64,000 nucleotides of DNA from Mycobacterium montefiorense (GTDB lineage Bacteria; Actinomycetota; Actinomycetes; Mycobacteriales; Mycobacteriaceae), in NCBI RefSeq assembly GCF_003112775.1, contig NZ_BFCH01000019.1, positions 1-64,000 on the forward strand, given 5' to 3'. The notes under the pieces are model-generated. The model worked only from the letters and a program-made list of their open reading frames with translations. It did not search any database and had not been told where the DNA came from. Shown here piece after piece: positions 1-8,070 of the stretch (its first letter is position 1; each line of letters begins with the position of its first letter). Made by a program: the position numbers and the translations under genes.

Positions 1-27
1 GGCGGTGGCGGTGGCGGTGGCGGTGGC
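1..27. repeat. GGCGGT hexanucleotide microsatellite
   Basis: Four and a half perfect GGCGGT units stand immediately before the ispE start. In M. tuberculosis ksgA (16S rRNA dimethyltransferase) precedes ispE, so this may be the low-complexity 3' end of that gene or a short spacer. One frame gives alternating Ala-Val and stops just inside ispE. Too little is visible to call the upstream gene. Confidence 0.6.
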
Positions 28-44
28 TTGCTGGGTGACTGCGA

Positions 45-998
45 ATGTCTGACGGCAACACCGCTGCGCAGTGGGTGCCCACCGGGTCAGTCACCGTTCG
101 CGTGCCCGGAAAGGTCAACCTGTACCTCGCCGTCGGCGATCGTCGCGACGACGGCTATCACGAGCTGACGACGGTGTTTCAGGCCGTCTCGCTGCTCGAC
201 GAGCTGACGGTGCGCAATGCCGACGTTTTGTCGCTCGAAGTCGTCGGCGAGGGGTCCGACAAGCTGCCTACCGACGAACGCAACCTGGCCTGGCAGGCCG
301 CCGAGCTGATGGCCGAGCACGTGGGCCGGGCGCCCGACGTCTCGATCATGATCGACAAATCCATCCCGGTGGCCGGCGGTATGGCGGGTGGCAGCGCGGA
401 CGCGGCGGCGGTGCTGGTCGCGATCAACGCGCTGTGGGAGCTCAACGTGCCACGCCGCGATCTGCGCATGCTCGCGGCGCGACTGGGCAGTGACGTGCCC
501 TTCGCGCTGCACGGTGGCACCGCGCTGGGCACCGGGCGCGGCGAGGAGCTGGCCACGGTGCTGTCCCGTAACACCTTCCACTGGGTGCTGGCCTTCGCCG
601 ACGGCGAATTGCTGACCCCGGCGGTGTTCAGCGAGCTCGACCGGCTCAGGGAAGCCGGGGACCCCGACCGGCTGGACGAGGCCGGGCCGGTGCTGGCCGC
701 GCTGGCCGCGGGCGACCCGGAAGCGCTGGCGCCACTTTTGGGTAACGAATTGGAAGCCGCGGCGGTCAGCCTGGATCCGACGCTGCGACGTGCGCTGCGG
801 GCCGGCGAGGAAGCGGGCGCGTTGGCCGGCATCGTGTCCGGATCGGGCCCGACTTGTGCGTTTTTGTGCACGTCAGCGCCCTCGGCGATCGATGTCGGCA
901 CTGCTCTGTCAGGGGCCGGTGTCTGCCGTACGGTGCGGGTCGCGAGCGGTCCGGTGCCGGGTGCCCGGGTTGTGCCGACCCCGATGACCGACGCCTGA
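45..998 (+). CDS. ispE: 4-diphosphocytidyl-2-C-methyl-D-erythritol kinase
   Basis: IspE phosphorylates CDP-methylerythritol with ATP in the cytosolic MEP pathway to isoprenoid precursors. The 317-aa product has the GHMP-kinase architecture: the N-terminal PGKVNL segment with Lys23, the glycine-rich ATP loop PVAGGMAGGSAD at residues 108-119, the GSDVPF motif with the probable catalytic Asp150, and a C-terminal GSGPT loop. Length is normal for actinobacterial IspE. The ATG is followed by MSDGNTAAQW, a short extension before the conserved VRVPGKVNL block. The position before a pks16 homologue matches Rv1011 in M. tuberculosis. Confidence 0.95.
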   Translation: MSDGNTAAQWVPTGSVTVRVPGKVNLYLAVGDRRDDGYHELTTVFQAVSLLDELTVRNADVLSLEVVGEGSDKLPTDERNLAWQAAELMAEHVGRAPDVSIMIDKSIPVAGGMAGGSADAAAVLVAINALWELNVPRRDLRMLAARLGSDVPFALHGGTALGTGRGEELATVLSRNTFHWVLAFADGELLTPAVFSELDRLREAGDPDRLDEAGPVLAALAAGDPEALAPLLGNELEAAAVSLDPTLRRALRAGEEAGALAGIVSGSGPTCAFLCTSAPSAIDVGTALSGAGVCRTVRVASGPVPGARVVPTPMTDA

Positions 999-1319
999 AC
1001 ACACTGTGAAATCCGACTCAAATCGCTGAAATGGTGGGTTGTTACTTAAGAGGAGTTTAAGATAACTCGCGGTGACGACTATCGATCAGCATTCGGCTTG
1101 GCCGCCCGCCGGGGGATACGGTGGACGGCCAATTGCTCTCCGCCTGCAGGGCAGGGTTGCGGCTGATCGGGCAACCGGACACGGGGTTGCTGGCTCATCA
1201 CTATTCCGAGACGTAACTGCTTCCCAACTGTGCTCGCGTGGCTGCTACAAAGTGTTGCCCGGCGAGCGGAACATGAAAACCCGGGTCTTGGGGATAGCAC
1301 CGGAACCAAGGAGGTTTGC
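999..1319. other. Intergenic region ispE-pks16
   Basis: No convincing gene is seen; an 83-codon GTG-started frame inside shows no recognisable protein pattern. A possible promoter is TTGTTA near 1039 followed 16-17 bases later by GATAAC/ATAACT. M. tuberculosis annotates a small hypothetical, Rv1012, at this location, but I cannot support an equivalent here. Confidence 0.4.
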
Positions 1320-2957
1320 GTGAGCAGGTTTACCGAGAAGATGATCCACAATGCCCGGATTTCGAAGAAGGGCATGGTCACCGGTGATCCTCACGCACCT
1401 GTCCGCCACACCTGGGGTGAGGTCCACGAGCGCGCTCGCTGCATCGCCGGCGGCCTGGCCGCCGCGGGCATCGGCCTCGGCGACGCTGTGGGCGTGCTCG
1501 CCGGCTTCCCGGTAGAGATCGCCCCCACCGCCCAAGGTCTATGGATGCGCGGAGCCAGCCTCACGATGCTGCACCAGCCCACCCCACGCACGGACCTGGC
1601 TGTGTGGGCCGAGGACACCATGAACGTCATCGGCATGATCGAAGCCAAGGTCGTCATCGTCTCCGAGCCCTTCCTGGTCGCGATCCCGGTGCTGGAGGAA
1701 AAGGGCATCAAGGTCCTCACCGTTACCGACCTGCTCGCGTCGGAGCCGATCGACGCCGTCGAGGTGGGCGAGGATGATCTGGCGCTGATGCAGCTGACGT
1801 CCGGCTCGACCGGCTCGCCGAAGGCCGTCCAGATCACCCATCGCAACATCTACTCCAACGCCGAGGCGATGTTCATCGGCGCCGAGTACGACATCGAAAA
1901 AGACGTGATGGTCAGCTGGCTGCCCTGCTTCCACGACATGGGCATGGTCGGCTTCCTCACCATTCCGATGTACTTCGGCGCGGAGCTCGTCAAGGTCACG
2001 CCGATGGACTTCCTGCGCGACGCGCTGCTGTGGGCCAAGCTGATCCACAAGTACAAGGGCACCATGACCGCGGCGCCCAACTTCGCCTACGCGCTGCTGG
2101 CCAAGCGACTGCGCCGCAACGCCAAGCCCGGCGACTTCGATCTGTCGACTCTGCGCTTTGCGCTGTCCGGCGCGGAGCCCGTCGAGCCCGCCGACGTCGA
2201 GGACCTACTGGACGCCGGTAAGCCGTTCGGTCTGCGGTCCTCGGCGATCCTGCCGGCCTACGGCATGGCCGAGACGACGCTGGCCGTGTCGTTCTCCAAG
2301 TGCAACTCGGGTCTGGTCGTCGACGAGGTGGACACCGACCTGCTGGCCGCCCTGCGCCGGGCCGTACCCGCCACCAAGGGCAACACCCGCCGGCTGGCCA
2401 CGCTGGGCCCGCTGCTCAAGGACCTCGAGGCCCGCATCATCGACGAGCAGGGCAACGTGATGGCCCCGCGCGGAGTCGGCGTCATCGAGCTGCGCGGCGA
2501 ATCGCTGACACCCGGCTACCTGACCATGGGCGGCTTCATCTCGGCCCAGGACGAGCACGGCTGGTACGACACCGGTGACCTCGGCTACATCAACGAAGAC
2601 GGCCACATCGTGGTCTGCGGCCGCGTCAAGGACGTCATCATCATGGCCGGCCGCAACATCTACCCGACCGACATCGAGCGGGCCGCCGGCCGCGTCGACG
2701 GTGTCCGGCCGGGCTGCGCCGTGGCGGTCCGCCTGGACGCCGGCCACTCCCGCGAGACGTTCGCCGTCGCGGTCGAGTCCAACGCCTTCCAGGACCCGGT
2801 CGAGGTGCGCCGGATGGAACACGAGGTCGCCCGCGAGGTCCTCAAAGAGGTCGACATGCGGCCCCGCAACGTCGTGGTCCTCGGTCCCGGGACCATCCCG
2901 AAGACGCCGTCGGGCAAGCTGCGTCGGTCCAACTCCGTCACCCTGGTCACCGGGTAG
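1320..2957 (+). CDS. pks16: Acyl-CoA/acyl-AMP synthetase Pks16-like
   Basis: This is an adenylate-forming enzyme of 545 aa that should activate a fatty acid as acyl-AMP, then possibly pass it to CoA or a carrier protein. The AMP-binding loop SGSTGSPK is at residues 161-168; YGMAETTLAVSF, the YDTGDLGY hinge block and the C-terminal lysine motif PKTPSGKLRR follow. The GTG start is chosen because AAGGAGG lies six bases upstream and because the length then matches M. tuberculosis Pks16 (Rv1013), which despite its name is an acyl-activating enzyme and not a polyketide synthase. The natural substrate is not evident from sequence. Confidence 0.88.
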   Translation: MSRFTEKMIHNARISKKGMVTGDPHAPVRHTWGEVHERARCIAGGLAAAGIGLGDAVGVLAGFPVEIAPTAQGLWMRGASLTMLHQPTPRTDLAVWAEDTMNVIGMIEAKVVIVSEPFLVAIPVLEEKGIKVLTVTDLLASEPIDAVEVGEDDLALMQLTSGSTGSPKAVQITHRNIYSNAEAMFIGAEYDIEKDVMVSWLPCFHDMGMVGFLTIPMYFGAELVKVTPMDFLRDALLWAKLIHKYKGTMTAAPNFAYALLAKRLRRNAKPGDFDLSTLRFALSGAEPVEPADVEDLLDAGKPFGLRSSAILPAYGMAETTLAVSFSKCNSGLVVDEVDTDLLAALRRAVPATKGNTRRLATLGPLLKDLEARIIDEQGNVMAPRGVGVIELRGESLTPGYLTMGGFISAQDEHGWYDTGDLGYINEDGHIVVCGRVKDVIIMAGRNIYPTDIERAAGRVDGVRPGCAVAVRLDAGHSRETFAVAVESNAFQDPVEVRRMEHEVAREVLKEVDMRPRNVVVLGPGTIPKTPSGKLRRSNSVTLVTG

Positions 2958-2984
2958 CGGTCTTTTCCACCGGCGGTCTTTTCC

Positions 2985-3067
2985 ACCGAGTGTGCGCTGA
3001 CGGCGGCGACACGCCGCGCGGCGCAGCCCTGGACGCACACTCGGTGCTCTGGATGCACGCTCGGCGC
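2985..3067. repeat. Palindromic intergenic element between convergent genes
   Basis: A 12-base perfect inverted repeat, ACCGAGTGTGCG (2985-2996) and CGCACACTCGGT (3034-3045), is followed by a third related block TGGATGCACGCTCGGCGC. Just before it, GGTCTTTTCCACCG is directly repeated (about 2959-2988). The element separates the 3' ends of pks16 and pth, so a bidirectional terminator role is likely. A relative lies at 22465-22544. Confidence 0.6.
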
Positions 3068-3070
3068 GAA

Positions 3071-3646
3071 TTACCAGGCGTGGACGCGGTTTTGCGCGGG
3101 CTCTAGCCCCAATTCGATCAGTGTCTCGGTGGCGTCGGCGGCCTGCTCGCAGATGGTAGGAATCTCGGGCCGTTCGGTGGCGGTGAAATTCTCCAGCACG
3201 AATGCCGCGGGGTCTTTGCGTCCGGGCGGACGCCCGATCCCGATGCGCACCCGCTGAAAGTCTTTGGTGCTCAACGCCGAAGCGACCGAACGGAGCCCAT
3301 TATGGCCGCCCTCGCCGCCGCCGATCTTGAGCCGGATGCGACCGAAGTCGAGGTCAAGGTCGTCGTGGATGACGATGATGTCGGCGGGCGCCACTGAGTA
3401 GAACTTGGCCAGCGGGCCGACCTGTCGGCCGGACTCGTTCATATAGCAACGCGGCTTGGCCACCAGCACCGAGTGCCCGGCTAGCCTGCCGCTGACCACT
3501 TCGGCGCCGGAGCGCTTGTGCACCTTGAACTTTGAGCCCAGTCGTGTAGCGAGCAGGTCGGCAACCATGAACCCGACGTTGTGCCGGGTGCGGGCGTAGT
3601 TGTCTCCGGGATTGCCCAGGCCGACCACCAGGAGCGGTTCGGCCAT
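3071..3646 (-). CDS. pth: Peptidyl-tRNA hydrolase
   Basis: Pth cleaves the ester bond of peptidyl-tRNAs released from stalled ribosomes. The 191-aa protein shows the family signature VVGLGNPGDNYARTRHNVGF with catalytic His22, the MNESG block, and the HDDLDLDFGRIRLK segment containing the conserved aspartate. Length equals that of the M. tuberculosis enzyme Rv1014c. It lies 12 bases downstream of rplY on the same strand and is probably co-transcribed with it, joining two translation genes. Confidence 0.96.
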   Translation of the reverse strand: MAEPLLVVGLGNPGDNYARTRHNVGFMVADLLATRLGSKFKVHKRSGAEVVSGRLAGHSVLVAKPRCYMNESGRQVGPLAKFYSVAPADIIVIHDDLDLDFGRIRLKIGGGEGGHNGLRSVASALSTKDFQRVRIGIGRPPGRKDPAAFVLENFTATERPEIPTICEQAADATETLIELGLEPAQNRVHAW

Positions 3647-3658
3647 GTTGCCGGCCGC

Positions 3659-4315
3659 CTACTCGGACTCTTCTTCGGAGGCCTCGGCTTCGTCGCCCGG
3701 CTCCTCCGCGGCTTCGACACCTTCGGCCTCGCCCGCGCCCTCTTCCTCGAGGTCCTCGGCGGTCGGTGCGGTCACCACGTTTACCACCAGCATTTCCGGG
3801 TCGGAAATCAGGTTGACGCCCGATGGCAGCGCGATCTGTCCGGCGGTGAACTGGGTGCCCGGTTCGGCCTCCTCGACGGACACCGTCAGCTGCTCGGGGA
3901 TCGACAGGGCGTCGGCCTCGATTTCGATGGTGTTGGTGTCCTGGGTGACCAGGGTGCCGGACGCGGCCTCGCCCTCGACGATGACCCTGACCTCGACGAC
4001 GACCTTCTCGCCGCGGCGCACGACCAACAGGTCCGCGTGCTGGATGTTGCGGCGGATCGGGTGGATGTCGAGCGCCTTGGTCAGCGCCAGCTGTTCCTTG
4101 CCGGCGATGTCCAGGGTCAGTACCGCGTTGGTGCCCGAGTGGCGCAGCACCGCCGCGAACTCATGCCCGGGCAATTCCAGGTGCTGCGGGTCGCTGCCGT
4201 GGCCATAGAGGACGGCGGGAATCCGGCCGTCGCGGCGGGCCCGCCGGGACGCGCCCTTACCGGTCTCGGTTCGCACCGTGACGCTGAGTTGGTTGACTGC
4301 GGATTTCTTAGCCAT
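3659..4315 (-). CDS. rplY: 50S ribosomal protein L25 (CTC family)
   Basis: L25 binds 5S rRNA in the large ribosomal subunit. The 218-aa product is the long CTC form: an N-terminal L25 domain beginning with a basic KGASRRARRDGRIPAVLYG block, a C-terminal beta domain, and a strongly acidic tail rich in Glu and Ala (last 35 or so residues). AGGAG lies eight bases before the ATG. The order rplY-pth matches Rv1015c-Rv1014c. Confidence 0.95.
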   Translation of the reverse strand: MAKKSAVNQLSVTVRTETGKGASRRARRDGRIPAVLYGHGSDPQHLELPGHEFAAVLRHSGTNAVLTLDIAGKEQLALTKALDIHPIRRNIQHADLLVVRRGEKVVVEVRVIVEGEAASGTLVTQDTNTIEIEADALSIPEQLTVSVEEAEPGTQFTAGQIALPSGVNLISDPEMLVVNVVTAPTAEDLEEEGAGEAEGVEAAEEPGDEAEASEEESE

Positions 4316-4368
4316 CGTGTCGCTCCTGTGTGCTGACGTACCTGAGTGTCAAGGCACGGCTAGGGTCG

Positions 4369-4380
4369 CGACATATGTCG
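4369..4380. promoter_or_regulatory. 12-bp palindrome upstream of rplY
   Basis: CGACATATGTCG is a perfect palindrome about 55 bases upstream of the rplY start. It could be an operator or overlap a -10 element of the rplY-pth promoter on the minus strand. No binding protein can be named. Confidence 0.3.
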
Positions 4381-4457
4381 GTCTCCGTCGATAACGGTGC
4401 TGGCTAGACGCCTGCCACCCTCGCCGTGACGCCCGGCCAGGGTAGCGCATCAGCGCC

Positions 4458-5327
4458 TCAGAGCGGAAATTCGACGCCGGTGAGCTGCTCGGACAGCTCC
4501 CACAGCGCGGCGGCGGTGGTCGGGTCCTGTGCCCGTCGGCTGCGGCTGACGAGCTGGGTTCGGCCGAGGTAGCCGAACTTGGGGCCGATGTACGTATCGC
4601 CGGGCAGGTCCTGCGACGCGGCGTACAGCGTTTGCTGCGCGCCGAAATCGGCGCTGACGGCGAACACCCGGGTAGCGGTCAGCATAACCGCGTCGCCCAC
4701 CTTGCGGCCGGTGGCGCCGTGCAAGTTGGTGGTCGCGTAGCCGGGATGGGCCGCCACCGAGCGCAGCGGCGAACCGGCCAGCCGTAGGCGCCTCTGCAGC
4801 TCGCTGGTGAACAGCAGGTTGGCCAGCTTCGACTGGCTGTACGCCGACCACGGCGAGTAGCGCCGGGTTTTCCAGTTGATGTCGTCGAAGTCGATGCGGC
4901 CCAGCCAGTGCCCCATCGACGTCAGCGTCACCACCCGGTCGGTGAGCTTGGGAAGCAACAGATTGGTCAGCGCGAAATGACCGAAGTGGTTGGTGCCGAT
5001 CTGGCTCTCGAAGCCGTCGGCGGTGAGCTCGAACGGGTGGGCCATGATGCCCGCGTTGTTGATCAGCAGATCGGCTGCTGCGATCCCGTCGGCGAATTGG
5101 TGCACCGACGCCAGGTCCTGCAGATCCAGTTGGCGCACCTCGACGTCGCCGGGCATCTGCGCGGCCGCGGCCTCACCCTTGCTCGGGGTGCGTACGGCCA
5201 GGATGACGTGGGCGCCGGTTCGGGCCAGCTCGCGGGCCGTGATGGCGCCCAGCCCACTGTTGGCGCCGGTGACGATCACGGTGCGCCCGGCGAATGATGG
5301 CAGATCGACGGCGGTCCAATCGGTCAT
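4458..5327 (-). CDS. Short-chain dehydrogenase/reductase
   Basis: The 289-aa protein is a classical SDR that should use NAD(P)H to reduce or oxidise a carbonyl or alcohol substrate. It has the cofactor motif TGANSGLG (residues 20-27), the structural motif LLINNAGIM, the catalytic serine in LTSMG and the YSQSK catalytic Tyr-Lys pair, followed by AAHPGYATTNL. It resembles the retinol-dehydrogenase-like SDRs common in mycobacteria. I do not recall an SDR between rplY and lpqT in M. tuberculosis, so this is probably lineage-specific. Substrate unknown. Confidence 0.88.
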   Translation of the reverse strand: MTDWTAVDLPSFAGRTVIVTGANSGLGAITARELARTGAHVILAVRTPSKGEAAAAQMPGDVEVRQLDLQDLASVHQFADGIAAADLLINNAGIMAHPFELTADGFESQIGTNHFGHFALTNLLLPKLTDRVVTLTSMGHWLGRIDFDDINWKTRRYSPWSAYSQSKLANLLFTSELQRRLRLAGSPLRSVAAHPGYATTNLHGATGRKVGDAVMLTATRVFAVSADFGAQQTLYAASQDLPGDTYIGPKFGYLGRTQLVSRSRRAQDPTTAAALWELSEQLTGVEFPL

Positions 5328-5655
5328 GCCCTCATTGTCTCCTAGTGCCCGGGATCGAATTCCAACGGCACGCGTGATGTCGACTCGATCCGGATCGGTG
5401 TACGCGTCCGGCGATCGACGTCTTCGGCGGCCTCCCGGACGATATCGAAAATTACTGGCTAGCGACGCATTAACTCCTCAGCCGCATAAGGCAACAGCTC
5501 GGGATCCCGGCCTAGCGGAGCCACTCGTCCGGATGGTTGCAGAGTGCCCGCGCCGCAAGGGCTTCGTCTCCGCATGAGGCGAGGGATTCGCGTTGCCCAT
5601 CAAAGGGGCGATCACGTATGCGCAGCGCGGTCGTGGCGCCCCGATATCGGACCGC
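5328..5655. other. Intergenic region, no gene seen
   Basis: It separates the SDR start from the 3' end of the DUF4926 gene. No coding pattern, RNA gene or strong hairpin is evident. The SDR promoter should lie here. Confidence 0.4.
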
Positions 5656-5868
5656 TTACGAAGGCCGCCAGACGACTTCGAGGTTGTCCTCCGGCACGTG
5701 GACCAGCGCCTGAGTCACCCCGTCAGAATCCGCGAACTCCACGAGGTAAGCGGGTGGTACATCCGGCGTCTGGACGTCGTTAACAACGGTTCCTTGCGCT
5801 CCGGCCGCAAGGCTATGCTCGGGCAGCGACTGGCGCAGTCGGACGATATCGGAGTCTTCGGGTTTCAC
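5656..5868 (-). CDS. DUF4926 small protein, probable antitoxin/immunity partner
   Basis: The 70-aa GTG-started product follows the DUF4926 layout: an N-terminal DIVRLRQSLPE stretch, the GTVV turn, then YLVEFADSDGVTQALVHV and a terminal DNLE segment. DUF4926 proteins are small beta-barrel-like proteins often found next to DUF6883 proteins, as here: the start is 13 bases after the stop of the upstream DUF6883 gene on the same strand. This suggests a protective partner for that protein. The pairing and family fit are seen in sequence; the protective function is inference. Confidence 0.72.
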   Translation of the reverse strand: MKPEDSDIVRLRQSLPEHSLAAGAQGTVVNDVQTPDVPPAYLVEFADSDGVTQALVHVPEDNLEVVWRPS

Positions 5869-5881
5869 GCTTCAACCGTCC

Positions 5882-6604
5882 TCATTTTTTCTTGTTGTCG
5901 ACATATGCCGTTGTCAGCCGCACGAAGTCTTCGTCGAGTTTGCGAATAAAAGCACATAGAACGTTTTTCATCGCACCGTTCGGGCCCGTGACGAGTATAC
6001 GCTGTTCGTACCTGGTGCCGTACTGATCGATTCCTTTCTGCACCGCTTTGCCTGAATCGAACACAATCTGGTGTTGCAGATCTTCGTAATTAGTGAGGTC
6101 AAAACCCAGTGCCGATTTGAAGACCCTCGCTTTGTCCTTGCCCTTTGGGTGCTCGCTGTTCAGACAGTATTTCGTCAATTTGTTTTTCAACGACTCCGGC
6201 TCGACGCGGTCCGCCTCAGCGCTTGCAACGATTTGGCCGGCACGCCCGGACGATTCAGCCGCGCCATCTATCGAACGCCCAGGTTGAGGCGACACGGTTT
6301 CTTCTGAGCCTATACTTTTGAAATACGATGCGCCGGTTTCTTCTTGTTGTTCGACCATCGAGATACCCTGCTGCAGTGTTCCCGTGATGCTGCCCAATGT
6401 GGAGTTGTTTGTCTGACAGACTTGCTTAATCTCGTCCGCCGCGTTTTGGAATGCATCTGCCATTGGGCCCTGGGCATTATTTCGGAGGCTGTTAGCGGCG
6501 GCTCCCAGCTCCTGATTATTAGCTGCCGTCTTATCGACTAATTCGGCGAATGTATTCGTTTGTGCAGCCTGATTATTAAGATCCTGCTGAAACGGGGTAG
6601 TCAT
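5882..6604 (-). CDS. ESX (EsxG-like) N-terminus fused to DUF6883 toxin-like domain
   Basis: The start is placed at the ATG giving MTTPFQQDLNN (240 aa); a longer upstream frame lacks protein-like composition. Residues 1-95 form a helical hairpin like TB10.4/EsxG, with QG replacing the WxG turn (NNAQGPMADAFQNA). A linker rich in Ser, Glu and Pro follows. Residues about 140-240 match DUF6883: LTKYCLNSEHPKGKDKAR, LGFD, QYGTRYE, VTGPNGA and RLTTAYVD. This layout (type VII secretion leader plus C-terminal module plus small partner) is that of polymorphic toxins. The gene is visibly richer in A and T than its neighbours, suggesting transfer. Activity of DUF6883 is not known to me. Confidence 0.72.
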   Translation of the reverse strand: MTTPFQQDLNNQAAQTNTFAELVDKTAANNQELGAAANSLRNNAQGPMADAFQNAADEIKQVCQTNNSTLGSITGTLQQGISMVEQQEETGASYFKSIGSEETVSPQPGRSIDGAAESSGRAGQIVASAEADRVEPESLKNKLTKYCLNSEHPKGKDKARVFKSALGFDLTNYEDLQHQIVFDSGKAVQKGIDQYGTRYEQRILVTGPNGAMKNVLCAFIRKLDEDFVRLTTAYVDNKKK

Positions 6605-7063
6605 GGACGCTAATCTTCCACTGATTGACGTCAGGTGACCGGTTGCGCGCAATTGTGCCGAGGAGAGCCCGCGCCAAGGTTTGTAGCTCACTAGCAACCG
6701 GTCGTAGCACTCAGAAGCAATGTTTACCATAGAAACTATATACATAGGCAAGCAAAGATGGAAGTAGTTTGCGCATCCTCTTCCGGCCCTCGTGAATCGA
6801 CTACCTGCAGTGTGGGTCTGCTGCACGAATTAGGTGACAACCGAGATGGCTTGGCCAGGGAGGCGGGCCGGACGGATGTCACTATGGCACACGGCCGTAT
6901 TCGAGAGAGTTCCGTGACGATGTTGTTCGGGTTGCCCGCAGTCGCGATTCATCTTTCACCCTGACAGGGCAGTGAATTTCGAAGCCGCCGATTCGTCCAT
7001 GCATTGGGCCGCGACCACATGGCCGGCTCGATGGGCAGCGTCGGAACCGCCGGCGACACCGCA
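6605..7063. other. Intergenic region upstream of the toxin-like gene
   Basis: No supported gene. The part next to the toxin-like start is AT-rich and contains TATATA near 6737, which could hold its promoter on the minus strand. The rest up to the lpqT stop shows nothing recognisable. Confidence 0.4.
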
Positions 7064-7717
7064 CTATTTCGTAGTGACGACGAACCCGTGGATGATCGCG
7101 TCGATGTCTGTCGACTGCGCGGCCGCCTGGTCGGCCAGACCGGTGATGGTGAGCTGAACGAAGTAGCGCTGCTTGGCCGGGGGCGACCCGGTCGGCAGCA
7201 CGATCCGGTTCCAGCTGTGCAGCCGGGTGCCGTCATCACTGTTGTAGCTGCCCTGGATCATCGACGACGGGAACCCGTTGAAGGGTGTCATCGAGGAGTC
7301 CAATTGCTTGAAGTTCTGGAACAATTGAGCATCGTCATTGCCGTGCTTGATCACCTGCGCCGGGTCGAAGTCCCCGATCAGCTTGAACACCACCAGCCGC
7401 GCCGTCGGATACTTGCCGCCCTTAGCCAGGATCAGCGTTTGAGACGCGATGTGTGGATTGGTAAACGGCGCCCAGCGCGAAGGTGTCGGAATCGACACCT
7501 TCAGGTCGGTCAGAGAACTCGGCGCCACCTGCTGCCCGGTCACGCCGATGCTGTCCAGGTACAGCGATAGGGGGACCGGCTTGTCCGTGGTGGTGGTGGT
7601 CGTCGCGGTCGCTGAACTCGTCGTCCAAACCGAGGAGTAGTCAGGCGCTTTCGGTCCACACGCCGCCGCGACCACCGTCAGCGCGGCGATCGTGACAGCG
7701 GCCGCGAGCCGTCTCAC
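7064..7717 (-). CDS. lpqT: Lipoprotein LpqT
   Basis: The 217-aa product starts with a basic residue pair and a hydrophobic stretch ending TVVAAAC, a lipobox with the lipidated Cys at residue 20, then a Thr-rich linker. The remaining domain belongs to the LpqN/LpqT family of mycobacterial lipoproteins, whose role at the cell envelope is poorly defined. It overlaps the ArsC-like gene upstream by four bases, and the order prs, lpqT matches Rv1017c-Rv1016c apart from the inserted ArsC-like gene. Confidence 0.88.
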   Translation of the reverse strand: MRRLAAAVTIAALTVVAAACGPKAPDYSSVWTTSSATATTTTTTDKPVPLSLYLDSIGVTGQQVAPSSLTDLKVSIPTPSRWAPFTNPHIASQTLILAKGGKYPTARLVVFKLIGDFDPAQVIKHGNDDAQLFQNFKQLDSSMTPFNGFPSSMIQGSYNSDDGTRLHSWNRIVLPTGSPPAKQRYFVQLTITGLADQAAAQSTDIDAIIHGFVVTTK

Positions 7718-8070
7718 AGAATCTCGCGGACCGCGTCGATCGGACGGGCCAGCCGGGTGCCGTTGGCCGTCACGACGAACGGGCGCTCGATCAGAATCGG
7801 ATGTTCGGCCATCGCGTCGAGCAGCTGATCGTCGGTTGCGTCGGCGAGGTTGAGTTCGGCATACAACGCTTCACGCTTGCGCACCGCGGTCCGCACGTCG
7901 ATGCCCGCATCGCGGATCATCTTGACGAGCTCGTCCCGGGACGGCGGCGTCTTCAGGTACTGGACAATGGTGGGTTCTAAACCGTCGTCCCGCAACAAAT
8001 CCAGTGTCTTGCGTGAGGTACTGCACTTAGGGTTGTGGTAGATGACGGTGCCATCGGAACCAGAAGCCAT
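7714..8070 (-). CDS. Arsenate reductase-like (ArsC/Spx family) protein
   Basis: The 118-aa thioredoxin-fold protein carries YHNPKCSTSRKTLDLL with Cys16, the catalytic cysteine position of glutaredoxin-linked ArsC, then YLKTPPSRDEL and the conserved ILIERPFVV segment. True ArsC reduces arsenate with glutathione and glutaredoxin, which mycobacteria lack, so the physiological role may differ. It abuts the prs stop codon and overlaps lpqT by four bases, indicating one transcript. No arsenic-resistance genes are nearby. Confidence 0.82.
   Translation of the reverse strand: MASGSDGTVIYHNPKCSTSRKTLDLLRDDGLEPTIVQYLKTPPSRDELVKMIRDAGIDVRTAVRKREALYAELNLADATDDQLLDAMAEHPILIERPFVVTANGTRLARPIDAVREIL

Noticed and set aside
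1072..1323. 83-codon GTG-started frame between ispE and pks16
   Set aside because: No ribosome site or protein-like pattern, and it overlaps the real pks16 ribosome-binding site.
6605..6826. Longer start for the DUF6883 protein with 74 extra N-terminal residues
   Set aside because: The extension has no secretion or WXG features and the EsxG-like domain begins exactly at the internal ATG.
7714..8070. Arsenic-resistance operon
   Set aside because: Only an ArsC-like reductase is present, with no ArsR or arsenite exporter, and it is embedded in a prs-lpqT operon.
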